Positions 1 through 10,615 of a stretch of DNA of 64,000 bases are shown in pieces; the stretch's first letter is position 1; each line of letters opens with the position of its first letter. The notes beneath the pieces are model-generated. The model did not search any database, was not told the origin of the DNA, and was given only the letters and a program-made list of their open reading frames with translations. Both the position numbers and the translations under genes were made by a program. The stretch lies in contig NZ_BBBG01000005.1 in the NCBI RefSeq assembly GCF_001315945.1, positions 62,001 through 126,000 of the forward strand, read 5' to 3'. This DNA comes from Methanogenium cariaci JCM 10550. Lineage in GTDB: Archaea > Halobacteriota > Methanomicrobia > Methanomicrobiales > Methanomicrobiaceae.

Positions 1-1360
1 CCCGACTCCCGGATGATTGAAGATCAGCTTCGCATCAGCAGAACGCGCAGTATTGATGTGGAAATTCTGCTGGTTCTCTTACCCGATGATTTCCGGAATA
101 TTCTGGCAGTATTCCGTGACATTACCTGCAAGAAACATGCAGAGTCTGAGCTTTTGAAACGCAACAACCAGCTCTTAATGATCAATGAAGTCATGAAAGT
201 GGCAAACTCAGTCTACACGCTGGACGAGATGCTTGAAGAGATTCTTCAGACGGTTATCCGTGAGATGGATTTTGATCTCGGCTGGATCTACCTGCGGGAT
301 ACCGATGCGAAATGGGCAACCATCGTTGCATCATCCGGTGTCCCCGAACGATTTGTCGAGGCCAGAATGCGGCAGAATGTGCTGGATTATCCGTTTAATC
401 TGGTCTTTTTTGCGATGCAGCAGCACTACGTGGAGAACCTGCCGAATCATCCGCCCGGACCGATTGATTCAAAGGTGTTAGAAGAGGTGGATGCGCTCTC
501 ATATGCCGGCATCCCCCCCTGATATCCGACTCCGTTGTTGTCGGTGCCCTCTACATCGGCAGACGGTCCTGCTACTCGTTCTCTCCCTTTGAGAAGAAGA
601 CGCTGGAGATGATCGGTTCTGAAATCGGGAGTACGATTCTCCGGGGGGGTATCCTGCAGGACCGGCTGGAGGATGCCTATAGTGACGCAAGTCTTTATCT
701 GGATATCATGCTCCATGACATCAAGAACGCAAATGCTGCGGTTCGGGGGGGATATTCCCAACGCCTGATGGACTATACCAGAGAGGGGGGGGCGACAGGT
801 ACGCCACCAAAGTCCGGTGGCATACCCATCATATCACGGATATTCTCGACAATGTGACCACGATCCGGAGAATCACCGATGAGTCAACCGAGATGACCCC
901 CCCCATCAATCTTGATGCCCTCATCAGTGCTGAAATTTCCCAGCATCCGGAGGGGGCGATCGCTTTTATGCGAACTGGATGTACGGTCTGGGCGGACGGT
1001 CTGCTCTCCGTGGTCTTTACCAATCTTATCCGAAACAGCATCAAATACGGCGGTTCGGGGGTGCATATCTGGATCAGCAGTGAGGAGGCGGACCATGAAG
1101 TGACCATCACGGTTGAGGATGACGGGCCTGGCCTGTCTGACGATAAGAAACTGCAGCTCTTTTCGCTCTTTCAGGAATCCACCACCGAACGGGGGGGACG
1201 CGGCCTTGGTCTGCATATCACCCGCCTTTTGATCCGGAGGTACGGGGGGAAGATCAGACCGGGCGACCGGATACCCGGCCGCCCTGAGAGTGGGCTTTCC
1301 ATCCGGTTTACGCTTCGCCTGGTGGAAGGGACAGAAGACGATGCGGAGATCCTGTATTAG
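1..1360 (+). CDS. Sensor histidine kinase (PAS-GAF-HATPase), 5' end outside window
   Basis: The frame is already open at base 1, so the start lies outside. Read across frame breaks, the protein shows the end of a PAS domain (FRDITCKKHAESEL, about 112-153), a GAF domain (about 165-590), an H-box with LHDIKNANAAV (His codon 714-716) and a HATPase domain with N-box NLIRNSIKYGG (from 1021), the DDGPGLSD box and the GGRGLGL box. It should be a soluble ATP-dependent autokinase; no membrane segment is visible. The frame breaks at the C7 run near 514, where GIPLISDSVVVGALYIG needs five C, and at the G-run near 786. No response regulator lies nearby, which is common for archaeal kinases. The domain calls are secure; the signal is unknown. 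Confidence 0.85.
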
Positions 1361-1395
1361 CTAAAGAGATAAAATTGGAAATCGTATCCGATTGG

Positions 1396-2564
1396 TTATT
1401 CAGACACGATCTTCTGCATTAAATCCATGATGCCCGCCTTTTCGTTCCGCTGCCTTCTCCGGGAACCGCCCATTCCCATTGGGGGGGCTGACCCGTAGAG
1501 TTCTTTGTTGAGCCGGTCATTGAGTTCGTCAAAGATCTGTTTGTAGGCGGGACAGTGCGGGTCGACTGCCTTTACCTCTCCTCCGGTTGGGTGATGGCAT
1601 TGTAGGGGGGGCAGCCGCCACGGCAGTACTTGATATGCGGGCATTCCTTGCAGTGCTCATCCACAAAGTCGCTGAAGGCGTGCATCAGTTTCCATGCTCG
1701 TGATTCGGCAAGGTCTGCTTTTGTCGGGCGGTCAGAGACATGGCCCATCACCCATTCCGGCATGCCCACAAACCGGTAACAGGGATAGATGCTGCCGTCC
1801 GGGCCGATGGCAAAGGTGTTGCCCATGCAGTTGTTGAAGGTGCAGACTGTCCCCCCCGTTCGGGTGAATACGCACTTGAAGAGGTCGTTGATGTTCATGA
1901 TCTCCGCGAGTCCAGGTTTTCCATGTATTTGTCGAGGAGGAAGATCAGGAGGTCTCCGTATTTCTCCGGTGCCAGCGCCCATTTTTCCGGCTCGTCGCCC
2001 CCCCGGAGGGACGGAAGTGCCGGGTGCAGTTTGAGCACAAACCCGTTCTCCATGAAGAAATTGAAGATCTCTTCGCGATAGTCAACGGAGTATGCGGTGA
2101 AGGTGCAGATGAAACGCACGAAAAGACCGTTATCCCGCGCAATCCGGTAGCCGTGCATGGTCTTGTCAAAGTATCCCTCCCCCCCCGCTGTATGTCGTTA
2201 ATCTCTTTCGGGCCGTCAATGGAGGTGCCGACGGGCACCTTGTATGCGGCAAATATCTGTGCCAGTTCCGGTGTCATCCGCCAGAGATTGGTCTGGATGC
2301 AAACGCCGGTTTCAGGTGTGCCAGTTCTTCGGAGAGGAGTGGGAGCGCCTCACGGTAGAAGTCAGCTCCCGCAAGCAGGGGGGGTTCTCCCCCATGAAAT
2401 GTGATGGTCACCTGCCGTTCGTCAAAATCCCTGAGCCAGGCCGCCGCTTCCCGGATGGTCTTCAGGCTCATCATCGGCGAGTCCTCCTCTGAACTCCAGC
2501 AGTAGTGGCAGTTACCCGGACAGCCAAGGGTTGGTATCAGCATCACATGGAAGGGACTTTTCAT
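1396..2564 (-). CDS. Radical SAM enzyme with SPASM-type C-terminus, probable peptide modifier
   Basis: The N-terminal half holds the radical SAM [4Fe-4S] signature CPGNCHYC (about 2498-2525) and the downstream FHGGEPPL strand. The C-terminal half carries extra cysteines (CMGN, YPCYRF, CKECPHIKYCRGGCPP, near 1600-1850) typical of SPASM auxiliary-cluster enzymes such as anaerobic sulfatase maturases. It resembles a methanogen group of putative peptide-modifying radical SAM proteins; that assignment is from memory of the family. I start it at the ATG at 2564 (MKSPFHVMLIPTLGC), though the frame is open back to 2672. There are at least four frame breaks, most at G/C runs (for example near 2184, 2000 and 1606). 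It is convergent with the first kinase and divergent from the second. No precursor peptide was recognised. Confidence 0.8.
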
Positions 2565-2724
2565 ACCCCAGATTTTAGGTCTCTCTCTCAATGAAGGTTC
2601 GGATTGTCCGGTCTCCGGTGTGATGCGTCGAAACAATCCTGCGGGGGGGGCTTTTTTGGGTGTATGAGGCATGCGGAGAGATTCAGACGGTGTTCCCCAG
2701 GTATGCCTGTTTACTAAAAAAGAT

Positions 2725-4640
2725 ATGTTAAAGTCATTCCCATCCCTAAAAACTGTAATGAAAAAAGATGGGAGACAACAACTTTCTCTTCAGACAAGCT
2801 TTAGTCTCGTCATCTTTCTGGTATTTATCGTTCTGACCATCTCTGTTTCTGCAATTCTCTATTCTTCGATGGAAAAGAATATTGTCAGCCAGTTTGAGGA
2901 GAAAATGGATCAGACGGCGGTGTCTGTCACCCATTCCGCCATTCTTGCGGACAAAGGTCTTATTCTCTATGAAAAAGCCTACGAAACGCAGATTGAGGCG
3001 GCATTCACCCCCCCGTTTCTTGAGGCATATGATCAGTCCGGTGGGAACCCGGGCACAATCGATCTCGATGCCCTGAAAACTGAGATGGAGCATTCTGACT
3101 GGGAGATCGATCTCTATGTCATCAATGAAAGTGGCGTTATTGAATATACCACCTTTGAGCCCGACAGGGATTTGATTTCAGCACAATTCCTGTGTTTTAT
3201 TCGTCAATTACTAAAATACGTGAGGGGGGATAACTTTTCTGCTGACCGGGTATGTGCCAGTCTCTCTGATCCCGATGAAGGAAAAAATTTGCCTATATGC
3301 CCACTCCGGACCACCGGTATCTGCTGGAGATGAGTTTTCGGTCCGAGTCATTTATGGAAGGGCGCAAGAACTTTCCCTATTCTGCCCTCTCCGATCTGCT
3401 ACTGAAGGATGACTCTGCCCTGCGTGCGGTCTCTATCTTTGATATCACCCACCGCCGACTGGCAGGGCATGGTGCATCTGCACAGGGAGAAACCCTCACA
3501 CAGGTGGAACAGGTCTATGCCGACCGTTCGGGATTTGATATCATTGATAAACAAAATGAAACCATCACGCGTTATGTCTATATTGACCTGGTAAATAATG
3601 AATATCCGTCATCTTCCCAGATGAACCTTGTCGGTGAAATTATCTTTTCAACTCAATCCCTCCGTGATTCACTCAATTTGCTGCTGTTTAATGTGGTTTC
3701 TCTCAGTCTGCTCGGGGGGGTTGGCATCGGGGGGGTGTTTTTTGCATACTATATCTCCTATTTCCTGACGCGGCCGGTGAAAGCGATCATATCGGATATT
3801 GACTGTATCGCAGAAGGGCATCTGGACCATCCTATACGGGAGGCGGAGTCAGCAGAGACGGAAAACCTCCGGCGGAGTGTGAATATTCTTGTCGGGCGCC
3901 TGAAGTCTGAAATTCTGAGGCTGAAACATACCTCCAGTGAGCTTGATGCTGAACTGAAACGGACGCATGAAGCGGAGAAGGCACTGATGAGTGCGAACAG
4001 GAAACTGGGGGGGCTGCTCTCGAGCATTACCCGGCATGACATTCTCAACCAGATCCGGGCCCTTTCAATGATCTCCGCTCTCCTGAATGAAGCGATGGGC
4101 GATGATGCGAACGCAAAGAAGCCTCTGAGGATCATGGACGACGTGACTAAAACGATGGAGGACCAGATCACCTTCACTCGGGAGTATGAGATGCTGGGTT
4201 CAAAGATTGCAGAATGGATGCATGTCGGGTCACTGGTAACAGAGGTGGCCGAGGGCACCGCATTCCGTCAGATCACAACCGAGATTACCACTGGCAATCT
4301 TGAGGTGTTCGCCGATCCGCTGTTGAAACGGGTGATCTTCAATCTGTTCGATAATGCCGTGCGCCACGGGGGAGAACTGACCCGGATAACGGTTTCATTC
4401 CGTGAAGAGGGCGACGGGGGACTGTTGATCGTTGAAGATGACGGATGCGGTGTGGCTGAGAATATGAAAGAGAAGATCTTCTGGAAAAAGACCGGCAAAA
4501 ATACCGGTTATGGGCTCTTTCTGGTGCAGGAGATCCTCTCCATCACTGGCATGACCATCTGTGAGACGGGAACGGAAGGAGTCGGGGGGGCCCGCTTTGA
4601 GATAGGGATTCCCGATGAGTGCTACCGGTTTAAGGAGTGA
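2725..4640 (+). CDS. Membrane sensor histidine kinase (dCache-like sensor, HAMP, HATPase)
   Basis: After a basic N-terminus there is one membrane segment (SLVIFLVFIVLTISVSAILY), a long extracytoplasmic sensor region, a second membrane segment (near 3680-3770, rich in LLGGVGIGGVFF) and a HAMP domain (TRPVKAIISDIDCIAEG). A coiled coil and the phosphoacceptor region ITRHDILNQIRALSMI (about 4021-4075) follow. The HATPase domain shows NLFDNAVRHGG, VEDDGCGV and TGYGLFLVQEI. It should signal from outside the cell to an unidentified partner. Frame breaks occur between about 3170 and 3300, including the G6 run near 3225; two fit the loss of one T rather than a gain of G. The ATG at 2725 is my choice; 2671 is also open. 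It is divergent from the radical SAM gene. Confidence 0.82.
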
Positions 4641-4730
4641 ACTCTCCCTGAGCAAAAGACTCTGAGGCTTTCTGCTCTATTCCCCCCCGAACGGAAATTG
4701 GGACTCCTGTTTTCCTTCCGTTTTTTGTCA

Positions 4731-4955
4731 CTTTTCCTCCCTCTTTCGCTCCCTGCATTGGGGGGGAATCGGGGGGGGTGAAATGACCGTATTTTTGCTC
4801 ATATTTTACTGTTGGTAAAACCAGCGTTTCCTGCCGGTTATTTGCTCAGAATACGGCGTATTGTGAACTATTATGCGGTCGCTATTGACGAGTATTTTTG
4901 GAGGATGTATCCGTTGTCTCAACGGAGAACGGGTCGCTCCGGGCTTCTGTGTGAA
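4731..4955. repeat. Dispersed intergenic repeat, copy A
   Basis: This stretch, in a 475-base gap without a convincing gene, is a diverged relative of bases 32960-33205. Shared blocks include a CTCC..TGCATTG/TGTATTG segment, CGTATTTTTGCTCA, GAGTATTTTTGGAGGA versus GGGTATTTTGGGGGGAGGA, and CTTCTGTGTG. The order of blocks is the same in both copies. Short open frames here (4812-5064) differ between copies and look random, so I read it as a non-coding repeat, perhaps a degenerate mobile element or a small RNA. Confidence 0.5.
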
Positions 4956-5115
4956 CTCGTTTTTCCAAGGCACAGGTATGCCGGATGTACCATTTCATGA
5001 TTATTCCGCCGGGAAAATTGAATTGATTCCGTATTCAAAACAAATGATTAGAATCGCTGAATAATGACAAGCGAAAGCTACTCCCCCCCGCTACCGGGTG
5101 TTAAAAGTGAATAAA

Positions 5116-5203
5116 TGCGGGAGGAGCGATTCGAACGCTCGGACTCCTACGAGACTAGGCCCTCAACCTAGCGCCTTTGACCTGGCTCGGCAACCCCCCC
5201 CGC
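5116..5203 (-). tRNA. tRNA-Leu (anticodon GAG)
   Basis: On the minus strand there is a class II tRNA with long variable arm: D-loop GCCGAGCCAGGTCAAAGGC, anticodon arm CTAGG-TTGAGGG-CCTAG with anticodon GAG, a variable arm TCTCGTAGGAGT, and T-arm CGAGCGTTCGAATCGCTC... followed by CTCCCGC and discriminator A. It decodes CUC/CUU leucine codons. The 5' acceptor strand should be GCGGGGG to pair with the 3' CTCCCGC strand, but eight G are written where five are needed. Either this is a sequence error (my reading, because all other stems are perfect) or the gene is damaged. Confidence 0.93.
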
Positions 5204-5429
5204 ACAGGAATGTGAGAAACAGCCAGGACGATGACATCAACACAGACGGAAAACACCCCCGGAGGAGTTCAGGCGACTGCGCCATGTTACTCTACATAGA
5301 ATGACGTAAGGGAAGATATATGTTTTGATTTGATATTCTGCCCCCCCCTGTCTGCCGGAATATAGTGCCCGATCATTTTGCCGGAGAGGATGAGTGGTAT
5401 TTTTAGGAATCAGGTGTAATGCTATCGTG

Positions 5430-5933
5430 ATGTGGGCAAAGATACTGGATGCATTCAGTGATTCACCTTCCCAAGCGCAGGTTGTACGGTTTCTTCTGGA
5501 AAACGGCCTGGGCATCAATGAATCTGGCCGGGTCACGGTAAATGGTATAGAAATTCCCGCAACCCATCTCTCAAAGAATATTGGGACCGATCGCCGGGTC
5601 GTCGATGCCACGGTGAAACGGATCCTATCCCTTCCTGCCATTCGTGATGTGTTCCTCAACCTCCGGGCGACACCGGATGTCAGCCGTATCGCCGCGTCCC
5701 TCGGCCTTACGGTGATCACGATTCTGCCGGATGATGCAGCACAGAAGGGTGTGGTGGGTGAGGCCGTGAAGGTCATTGCCGACAATGGCATATCTATCCG
5801 TCAGATATTTGTCACCGACTCCCATCTGTCAGAAGACCCGAAGCTGGTCATTGTGGTCGATGAGTCCCTTCCGCCATTCGTCTATGAAGGTCTGCGTGCC
5901 CTCCCCCAGGTCAAAAAACTCATTATAGAATAA
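5430..5933 (+). CDS. ACT-domain regulator of amino acid metabolism (COG2061-like)
   Basis: This 167-residue protein has an N-terminal region with a helix-turn-helix look (residues about 10-75: SQAQVVRFLLENGLGIN ... RRVVDATVKRIL), where a DNA-binding or oligomerisation role is plausible. A C-terminal ACT domain (about 95-165: LTVITILPDDAAQKGVVGEAVKVIADNGISIRQ) should bind an amino acid. Archaeal proteins of this layout are annotated as amino-acid metabolism regulators. I chose the ATG at 5430 (MWAKILDAF) over the in-frame ATG at 5394 because the family starts there. The gene is free of long G/C runs and intact. Confidence 0.75.
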   Translation: MWAKILDAFSDSPSQAQVVRFLLENGLGINESGRVTVNGIEIPATHLSKNIGTDRRVVDATVKRILSLPAIRDVFLNLRATPDVSRIAASLGLTVITILPDDAAQKGVVGEAVKVIADNGISIRQIFVTDSHLSEDPKLVIVVDESLPPFVYEGLRALPQVKKLIIE

Positions 5934-6083
5934 TTTTTTCCGTATATTCCCTGAATCGAAATGGTCTTGCTCCCGGAGACGGGGGGGTTTCACTCCGGGA
6001 TATTTTTTGTTATGTCCTACACACCGGTTGTCTGTGCCACTGGCACAGGTATATCCTGTCTGAAAAAAGAGACGAACGACTCT

Positions 6084-6575
6084 TCAGAGACGTTCCACGT
6101 CTGCTGCAAGGGCGGCGATGCGCCTGACAATGATCTCCGGGAGGGTGGCGGAGGCCATCTCCAACCGTTCTTCAAGGGAAATGATTCTGGTGCCCCCCCT
6201 GACCCGGTTGTCCGCATGGGCCACGATCTTCTCTTCCGGTGTCTGCGGAATACAGTCAACTGGTTTCAGACCCTCTGCCCGGCACTCCTCTGCGGTCAGA
6301 CCGGCGCCTATGTGGCACTCAACAATGCGTGCCACCGCTTCCGAGAGACCGTATTCCCGGCATATGTCGGCACCGATCTGGCCATGGGCCAGCGCATGGG
6401 TCTGCGACCTGCCGATATCGTGCAGGGCCGCGCCCCAAGAGACCAGTTCCCGGTCCACCGGTCGCAACGCCGCATAGCGGCAGGCAAGGTCATGTACCAC
6501 GCGGCAGTGGGCAATTACATTGTCCGGGCACCCGGCCCGGTACAGAAAGAAAAACGGGTCTTCTGATGAAGGCAT
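6084..6575 (-). CDS. HD-domain hydrolase, TIGR00295-like
   Basis: A 163-residue protein of the HD phosphohydrolase superfamily. Metal-binding residues are visible as HCRVVHDLA (residues 23-31), GAALHDIGRSQ (HD at about 52-53) and the later AHGQIGADICREYG and VECHIGAGL. Substrate unknown. It is the last gene of a leftward operon: its start codon region overlaps the stop of tfe at 6575. It is intact apart from a tolerated C-run. Confidence 0.8.
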   Translation of the reverse strand: MPSSEDPFFFLYRAGCPDNVIAHCRVVHDLACRYAALRPVDRELVSWGAALHDIGRSQTHALAHGQIGADICREYGLSEAVARIVECHIGAGLTAEECRAEGLKPVDCIPQTPEEKIVAHADNRVRGGTRIISLEERLEMASATLPEIIVRRIAALAADVERL

Positions 6576-7093
6576 CAGATTTTGCCCAGTGTCACCTTTA
6601 TTGCAGCAACACGTGTCTTGAGTGCATTGAGCAGCAGTTCGTTATCATAATGTTCCATCTGGGTCCCGCAGCCGCAGGCAAACTCGAGTGCAAGGGCGTC
6701 GTTGAACGTATAGACGATACCACAGTTGTTACAGATGTAAAAGTCGTTCTCGTCTTCATACCGTTCCCGTGCATCCAGTTTGTCGAATGCGTTCTCCATG
6801 TCCTCGGTGAGGGCATCGTTCAGGTTATCCAGCCTGAGTGTCCATTTGTAGGTAAGCCACCCGGTCTCCTGATTTTTTTCCCGCCGGTACTGGGCGAGGC
6901 GCTTTCCGTAAAGGGTATACAACGTATTACGGACGGCATTGAGATTTATTCCGGTCTCCTCGGCCAGTTCCTCATCGGTTTTTTCGACTTTACGGTCAAA
7001 ATTTTCCAGAAGGGTGAGTCCTTCTTCTCCCACCATCCGGATCAAATATGCCCGGACCGCAGGATTATCCAGCACGTCTGTCTCCTCTACCAT
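6575..7093 (-). CDS. tfe: Transcription factor E (TFIIE-alpha homologue)
   Basis: A 172-residue protein with an N-terminal extended winged helix (residues 1-95: DNPAVRAYLIRMVGEEGLTLL, ELAEETGINLNAVRNTLYTLY) and a C-terminal zinc ribbon (FYICNNCGIVYTF ... FACGCGTQM, residues about 120-150). TFE assists archaeal RNA polymerase in promoter opening with TBP and TFB. Length and architecture are normal. The gene overlaps the ATP-grasp gene upstream by a few bases and the HD gene downstream, so it is translated as part of a polycistronic message. Confidence 0.95.
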   Translation of the reverse strand: MVEETDVLDNPAVRAYLIRMVGEEGLTLLENFDRKVEKTDEELAEETGINLNAVRNTLYTLYGKRLAQYRREKNQETGWLTYKWTLRLDNLNDALTEDMENAFDKLDARERYEDENDFYICNNCGIVYTFNDALALEFACGCGTQMEHYDNELLLNALKTRVAAIKVTLGKI

Positions 7094-8180
7094 CTGCTCA
7101 TATATCTGAGTACTCTGGTAATAGTCTTATCCAAGGCATCGAGCGCTTCACCCTCATCCACACCACGGCCATAGGCGCTGAGGACCGCACTTCCCTCTTC
7201 AATCTCGGTTCCCGGCCACGGGATGTCTGCAATGTCGGGGTGAAGTGATTTCAGGTCATCCTGTACCACACAGTCGTGATCGGCAAAGATGATAGAGCGG
7301 GCGGCAGTCATGTTCGGGACCGGACGGGCGGCGGGCAGGATGCCACGGGCTGCATTGCAATGCAGCTCAAAGATATTTGTCCCGGTCGTCATCTCCACGA
7401 TGTCAAGCGTGGCCTGGAACCGTGGGTTGATTTCAATGCTGCGAATGCCGTCAGCTGTCAGCATAAAATCGATGCCCAGTGAACCGACACACCCGCTTTT
7501 TGCGGCGATATCCTCTGCAAGGGTGAGAATATGTTCGCGTTCTTCCGGCAGGAACGGAGTTATGGCCCCCCCGGCAAATCCGAACCGGCGTTCCCCCCTT
7601 CCCCCCCGCCGCGGTTAAACTGGCGGTTCAGACTGAGGGCCCGTGCGGACGTACCGTCCGCGATACAGGAGACACTACAGGAGATGCCCTCCACCGGCTG
7701 CTGGCGGATGTAGGGCGTGTCCGGCCAGCACTCCGTCCATACCGTCTCATCATCCGCGGTGGCGGCAAGCGTATTGCGCCAGCCGCCCGCGCCGGTGTCC
7801 GGTTTAATGAACGCGGGATATGTTCCTTCGGGAAGAAGGGGGGGCGGCACCGGAAACGCATGCTCTTCAAAGAATTCCTGGATGCTGGTCTTTGTGCAGA
7901 ACCGGGCAGCCACATCCGGCGGCGTCCCGCGGAAGGTGTCCCCCGAGGTCCATATCCTCGGCACCGGAGGTGCTGACGATGGCATCAAACGTATAGCGTG
8001 CACAGAGGTCTCCGATGAGGTCCGGAAATTCGGCCAGTTCCTCAAAGGTTTGGTATTCTTTTGTGTACCAGCTGAGATCCTGATCACAGAAATGGTCGAT
8101 GGCGCAGACCTCATAGCCTGCGGCATAGGCAGACCTGACCACGTGGCGGGTGGCAAAGCCTGCAACAAGGACGCGGCCCT

Positions 8181-8184
<4 letters not shown>
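7087..8184 (-). CDS. ATP-grasp superfamily protein (COG2232-like)
   Basis: The N-terminus [19 protein letters not shown] is a pre-ATP-grasp Rossmann-like fold; [14 protein letters not shown] is the ATP-grasp strand-loop, and [19 protein letters not shown] is the Mg-binding ExN motif near the end. These proteins join an acyl phosphate to an amine or thiol; the substrate of this group is not established. The frame breaks near 7590-7605 and near 7920 at C/G runs. It lies between trm56 (overlap 8181-8184) and tfe (overlap 7087-7093), suggesting co-expression with tRNA modification and transcription genes. Confidence 0.8.
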
Positions 8185-9013
<829 letters not shown>

Positions 9014-9101
9014 TTACCCGGATGCGGGCATATACTTTTTTACCGTTTCATCGTACAACAACAGAGAACAGAGATTGTTATGTGCATCAGACAGGAGATA
9101 T

Positions 9102-9503
9102 ATGACCGAATATTCTGAACTGGCAGAGCTTGCCGACCGTATCCTCGCAACCGGGGGGGAGGATGATGTGACAGAACTGGTTTCTGTCCTCGATACCCTT
9201 GACGAAGGCGTGAGAAATGAACTGCTGGTCTCCGATTTCCTGAATGCCTATCAGGTATTCTGGTATTTCTTCCGGTATGAACCGGAAATACTCGCAGCAG
9301 AACGCCTCATGCTCTCGTCTGCCTCCTCTCTTCCCCCCCGGGGTGTGCTGGTTGAGGAGCGCGACATCTATGAGATTTGGTTCCGGGTTGTGGATGCCCT
9401 TCCTGAGATGCGGGTCACCGACGGGGGGGAGGAGGTGCTCGTGACCTTCCGGGGGGGGAAGGGCGCATATCGGGACGCGGCAGAGTGGGTGGACAACAAC
9501 TAA
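9102..9503 (+). CDS. Conserved-looking hypothetical protein, acidic, 133 residues
   Basis: I do not recognise this family. The protein is acidic and helical (MTEYSELAELADRILATGG ... LLVSDFLNAYQVFWYFFRYEPE) with a C-terminal beta-rich part (EIWFRVVDALPEMRVTDGG, EVLVTFRGG). A good purine-rich Shine-Dalgarno (CAGGAGATAT) precedes the ATG at 9102. It is divergent from the trm56 operon and convergent with the UPF0280 gene. The two G7 runs at about 9151 and 9423 keep the frame. Confidence 0.65.
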   Translation: MTEYSELAELADRILATGGEDDVTELVSVLDTLDEGVRNELLVSDFLNAYQVFWYFFRYEPEILAAERLMLSSASSLPPRGVLVEERDIYEIWFRVVDALPEMRVTDGGEEVLVTFRGGKGAYRDAAEWVDNN

Positions 9504-9520
9504 TTATTTTTGAACATCCG

Positions 9521-10232
9521 TCATCTGCCCGCGGTGATCAAACTGGTATCAACCGCTGCCCGTACGATCTCCGGGAGCCTGCCCCACCGGCAGAGGAGGT
9601 CCCCTGCGATCACACAGATGCCGCAGACGTCCCTGAGATCACGCGCCTGAAAAAATGCATCCGAACATTCGGTAAAGTCATTGCACAGCGCAGTCGCCCA
9701 GGCATCGGCAAGGGATACGTTCCGGGAGAATACGGTCACGGCATCGGCCGTCCCGAATGAGACCGACGGACCCACGGTGGCAGAGGAGGTGCAGATGCCG
9801 AGGATGGTCTCCTGCGGCGGTATGCGGAAGGCCAGCTTCCCGGAGAAGGGGGGGAGAGGCCCGCATGAATACCAATGGTGACCTCACGGTCGGCAATGAG
9901 GGCGATGTCCCCCGCCGTTATCGATTACCGCAAAGGCAGCTCCCGCCTCCTGCATCGCTTCCACGCCAAACCATGCGATTGTTCCTGCAACCGCGGCCAT
10001 CGGGCCGACTCCTGCGGGTTTCGATGCCACGGCCATCCGCTGTGCCACCGGGGGAGGATGTCTCCGGGGGCGTAGGTTCATAGGTTGAGCCAAAAAAAGG
10101 GTTCCGGAGGATTTCGCGTTCCAGTTCACTCCGGGCGTCCACCATTGCCTCTTTTGCGATGGTGATATATTTCTCCTCATCGGCGAGGATGGTGGTGATG
10201 GTGGTCCGGTACTGGAAATGTTCCCGGATCAT
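9521..10232 (-). CDS. UPF0280 family protein (ApbE-like fold), homocysteine cluster
   Basis: The start MIREHFQYRTTITTILADEE and the segments SKPAGVGPMAAVAGTIAWFG, FAVIDNGG and SVSFGTADAVTVFSRNVSLADAWATALCND are characteristic of UPF0280, related to the FAD-transferring ApbE fold. In Methanosarcina acetivorans the family member MA1820 sits beside MA1821/MA1822, needed for homocysteine synthesis; this gene has the same neighbours. It overlaps the ferredoxin gene by ATGA at 10229-10232. Frame breaks occur near 9850-9920 and 10050-10085. A role in flavin or redox support of the pathway is inference. Confidence 0.82.
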
Positions 10233-10615
10233 GGGAGCAGGGAAAGGGCCTGATGGGGGCAGGCCTCCACGCATTTTCCGCAGAGGACGCACTTTGAACT
10301 CTCAATGCAGAGCGTCCACGTCTCATCGAATGAGAGCACATCCTGCGGGCAGACACTGATGCATGCCCCGCAGTTTACGCACTCGGACTCGTCCCGGATG
10401 ACCGAATCTTCGATCTTCTTTACGCGTGCGCCTGCCTTCTCCATCGCATCCGATATGACTTTTGCATCCTTGTCGGGGATGTCGATGAGGACTTCACCCT
10501 CGTTTGACTCGATAAACGCCCGCTCGACGTTTATGAGCACGCCGGTCTCTTTGACGGTCTGTGCGATGAGGGGCTGTTTGCCGCCTTTTTTGGAAAAGGT
10601 AACCAGTAGTTTCAT
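10229..10615 (-). CDS. NIL-domain ferredoxin, homocysteine biosynthesis (MA1822-like)
   Basis: The N-terminal half ([21 protein letters not shown] ... KVISDAMEKAGARVKKIED) is a NIL domain; the C-terminal half carries two [4Fe-4S] motifs, CVNCGACISVCP and CVLCGKCVEACP. Its relative MA1822 works with the COG1900 protein to convert aspartate semialdehyde to homocysteine, presumably donating electrons. I start at MKLLVTF (10615), after the CBS gene whose stop overlaps at 10612. The gene is intact. Confidence 0.88.
   Translation of the reverse strand: MKLLVTFSKKGGKQPLIAQTVKETGVLINVERAFIESNEGEVLIDIPDKDAKVISDAMEKAGARVKKIEDSVIRDESECVNCGACISVCPQDVLSFDETWTLCIESSKCVLCGKCVEACPHQALSLLP

Noticed and set aside
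4812-5064. Overlapping short frames of 62-63 codons
   Set aside because: They lie in a dispersed repeat, the second copy does not keep the frames, and no ribosome-binding site supports them.
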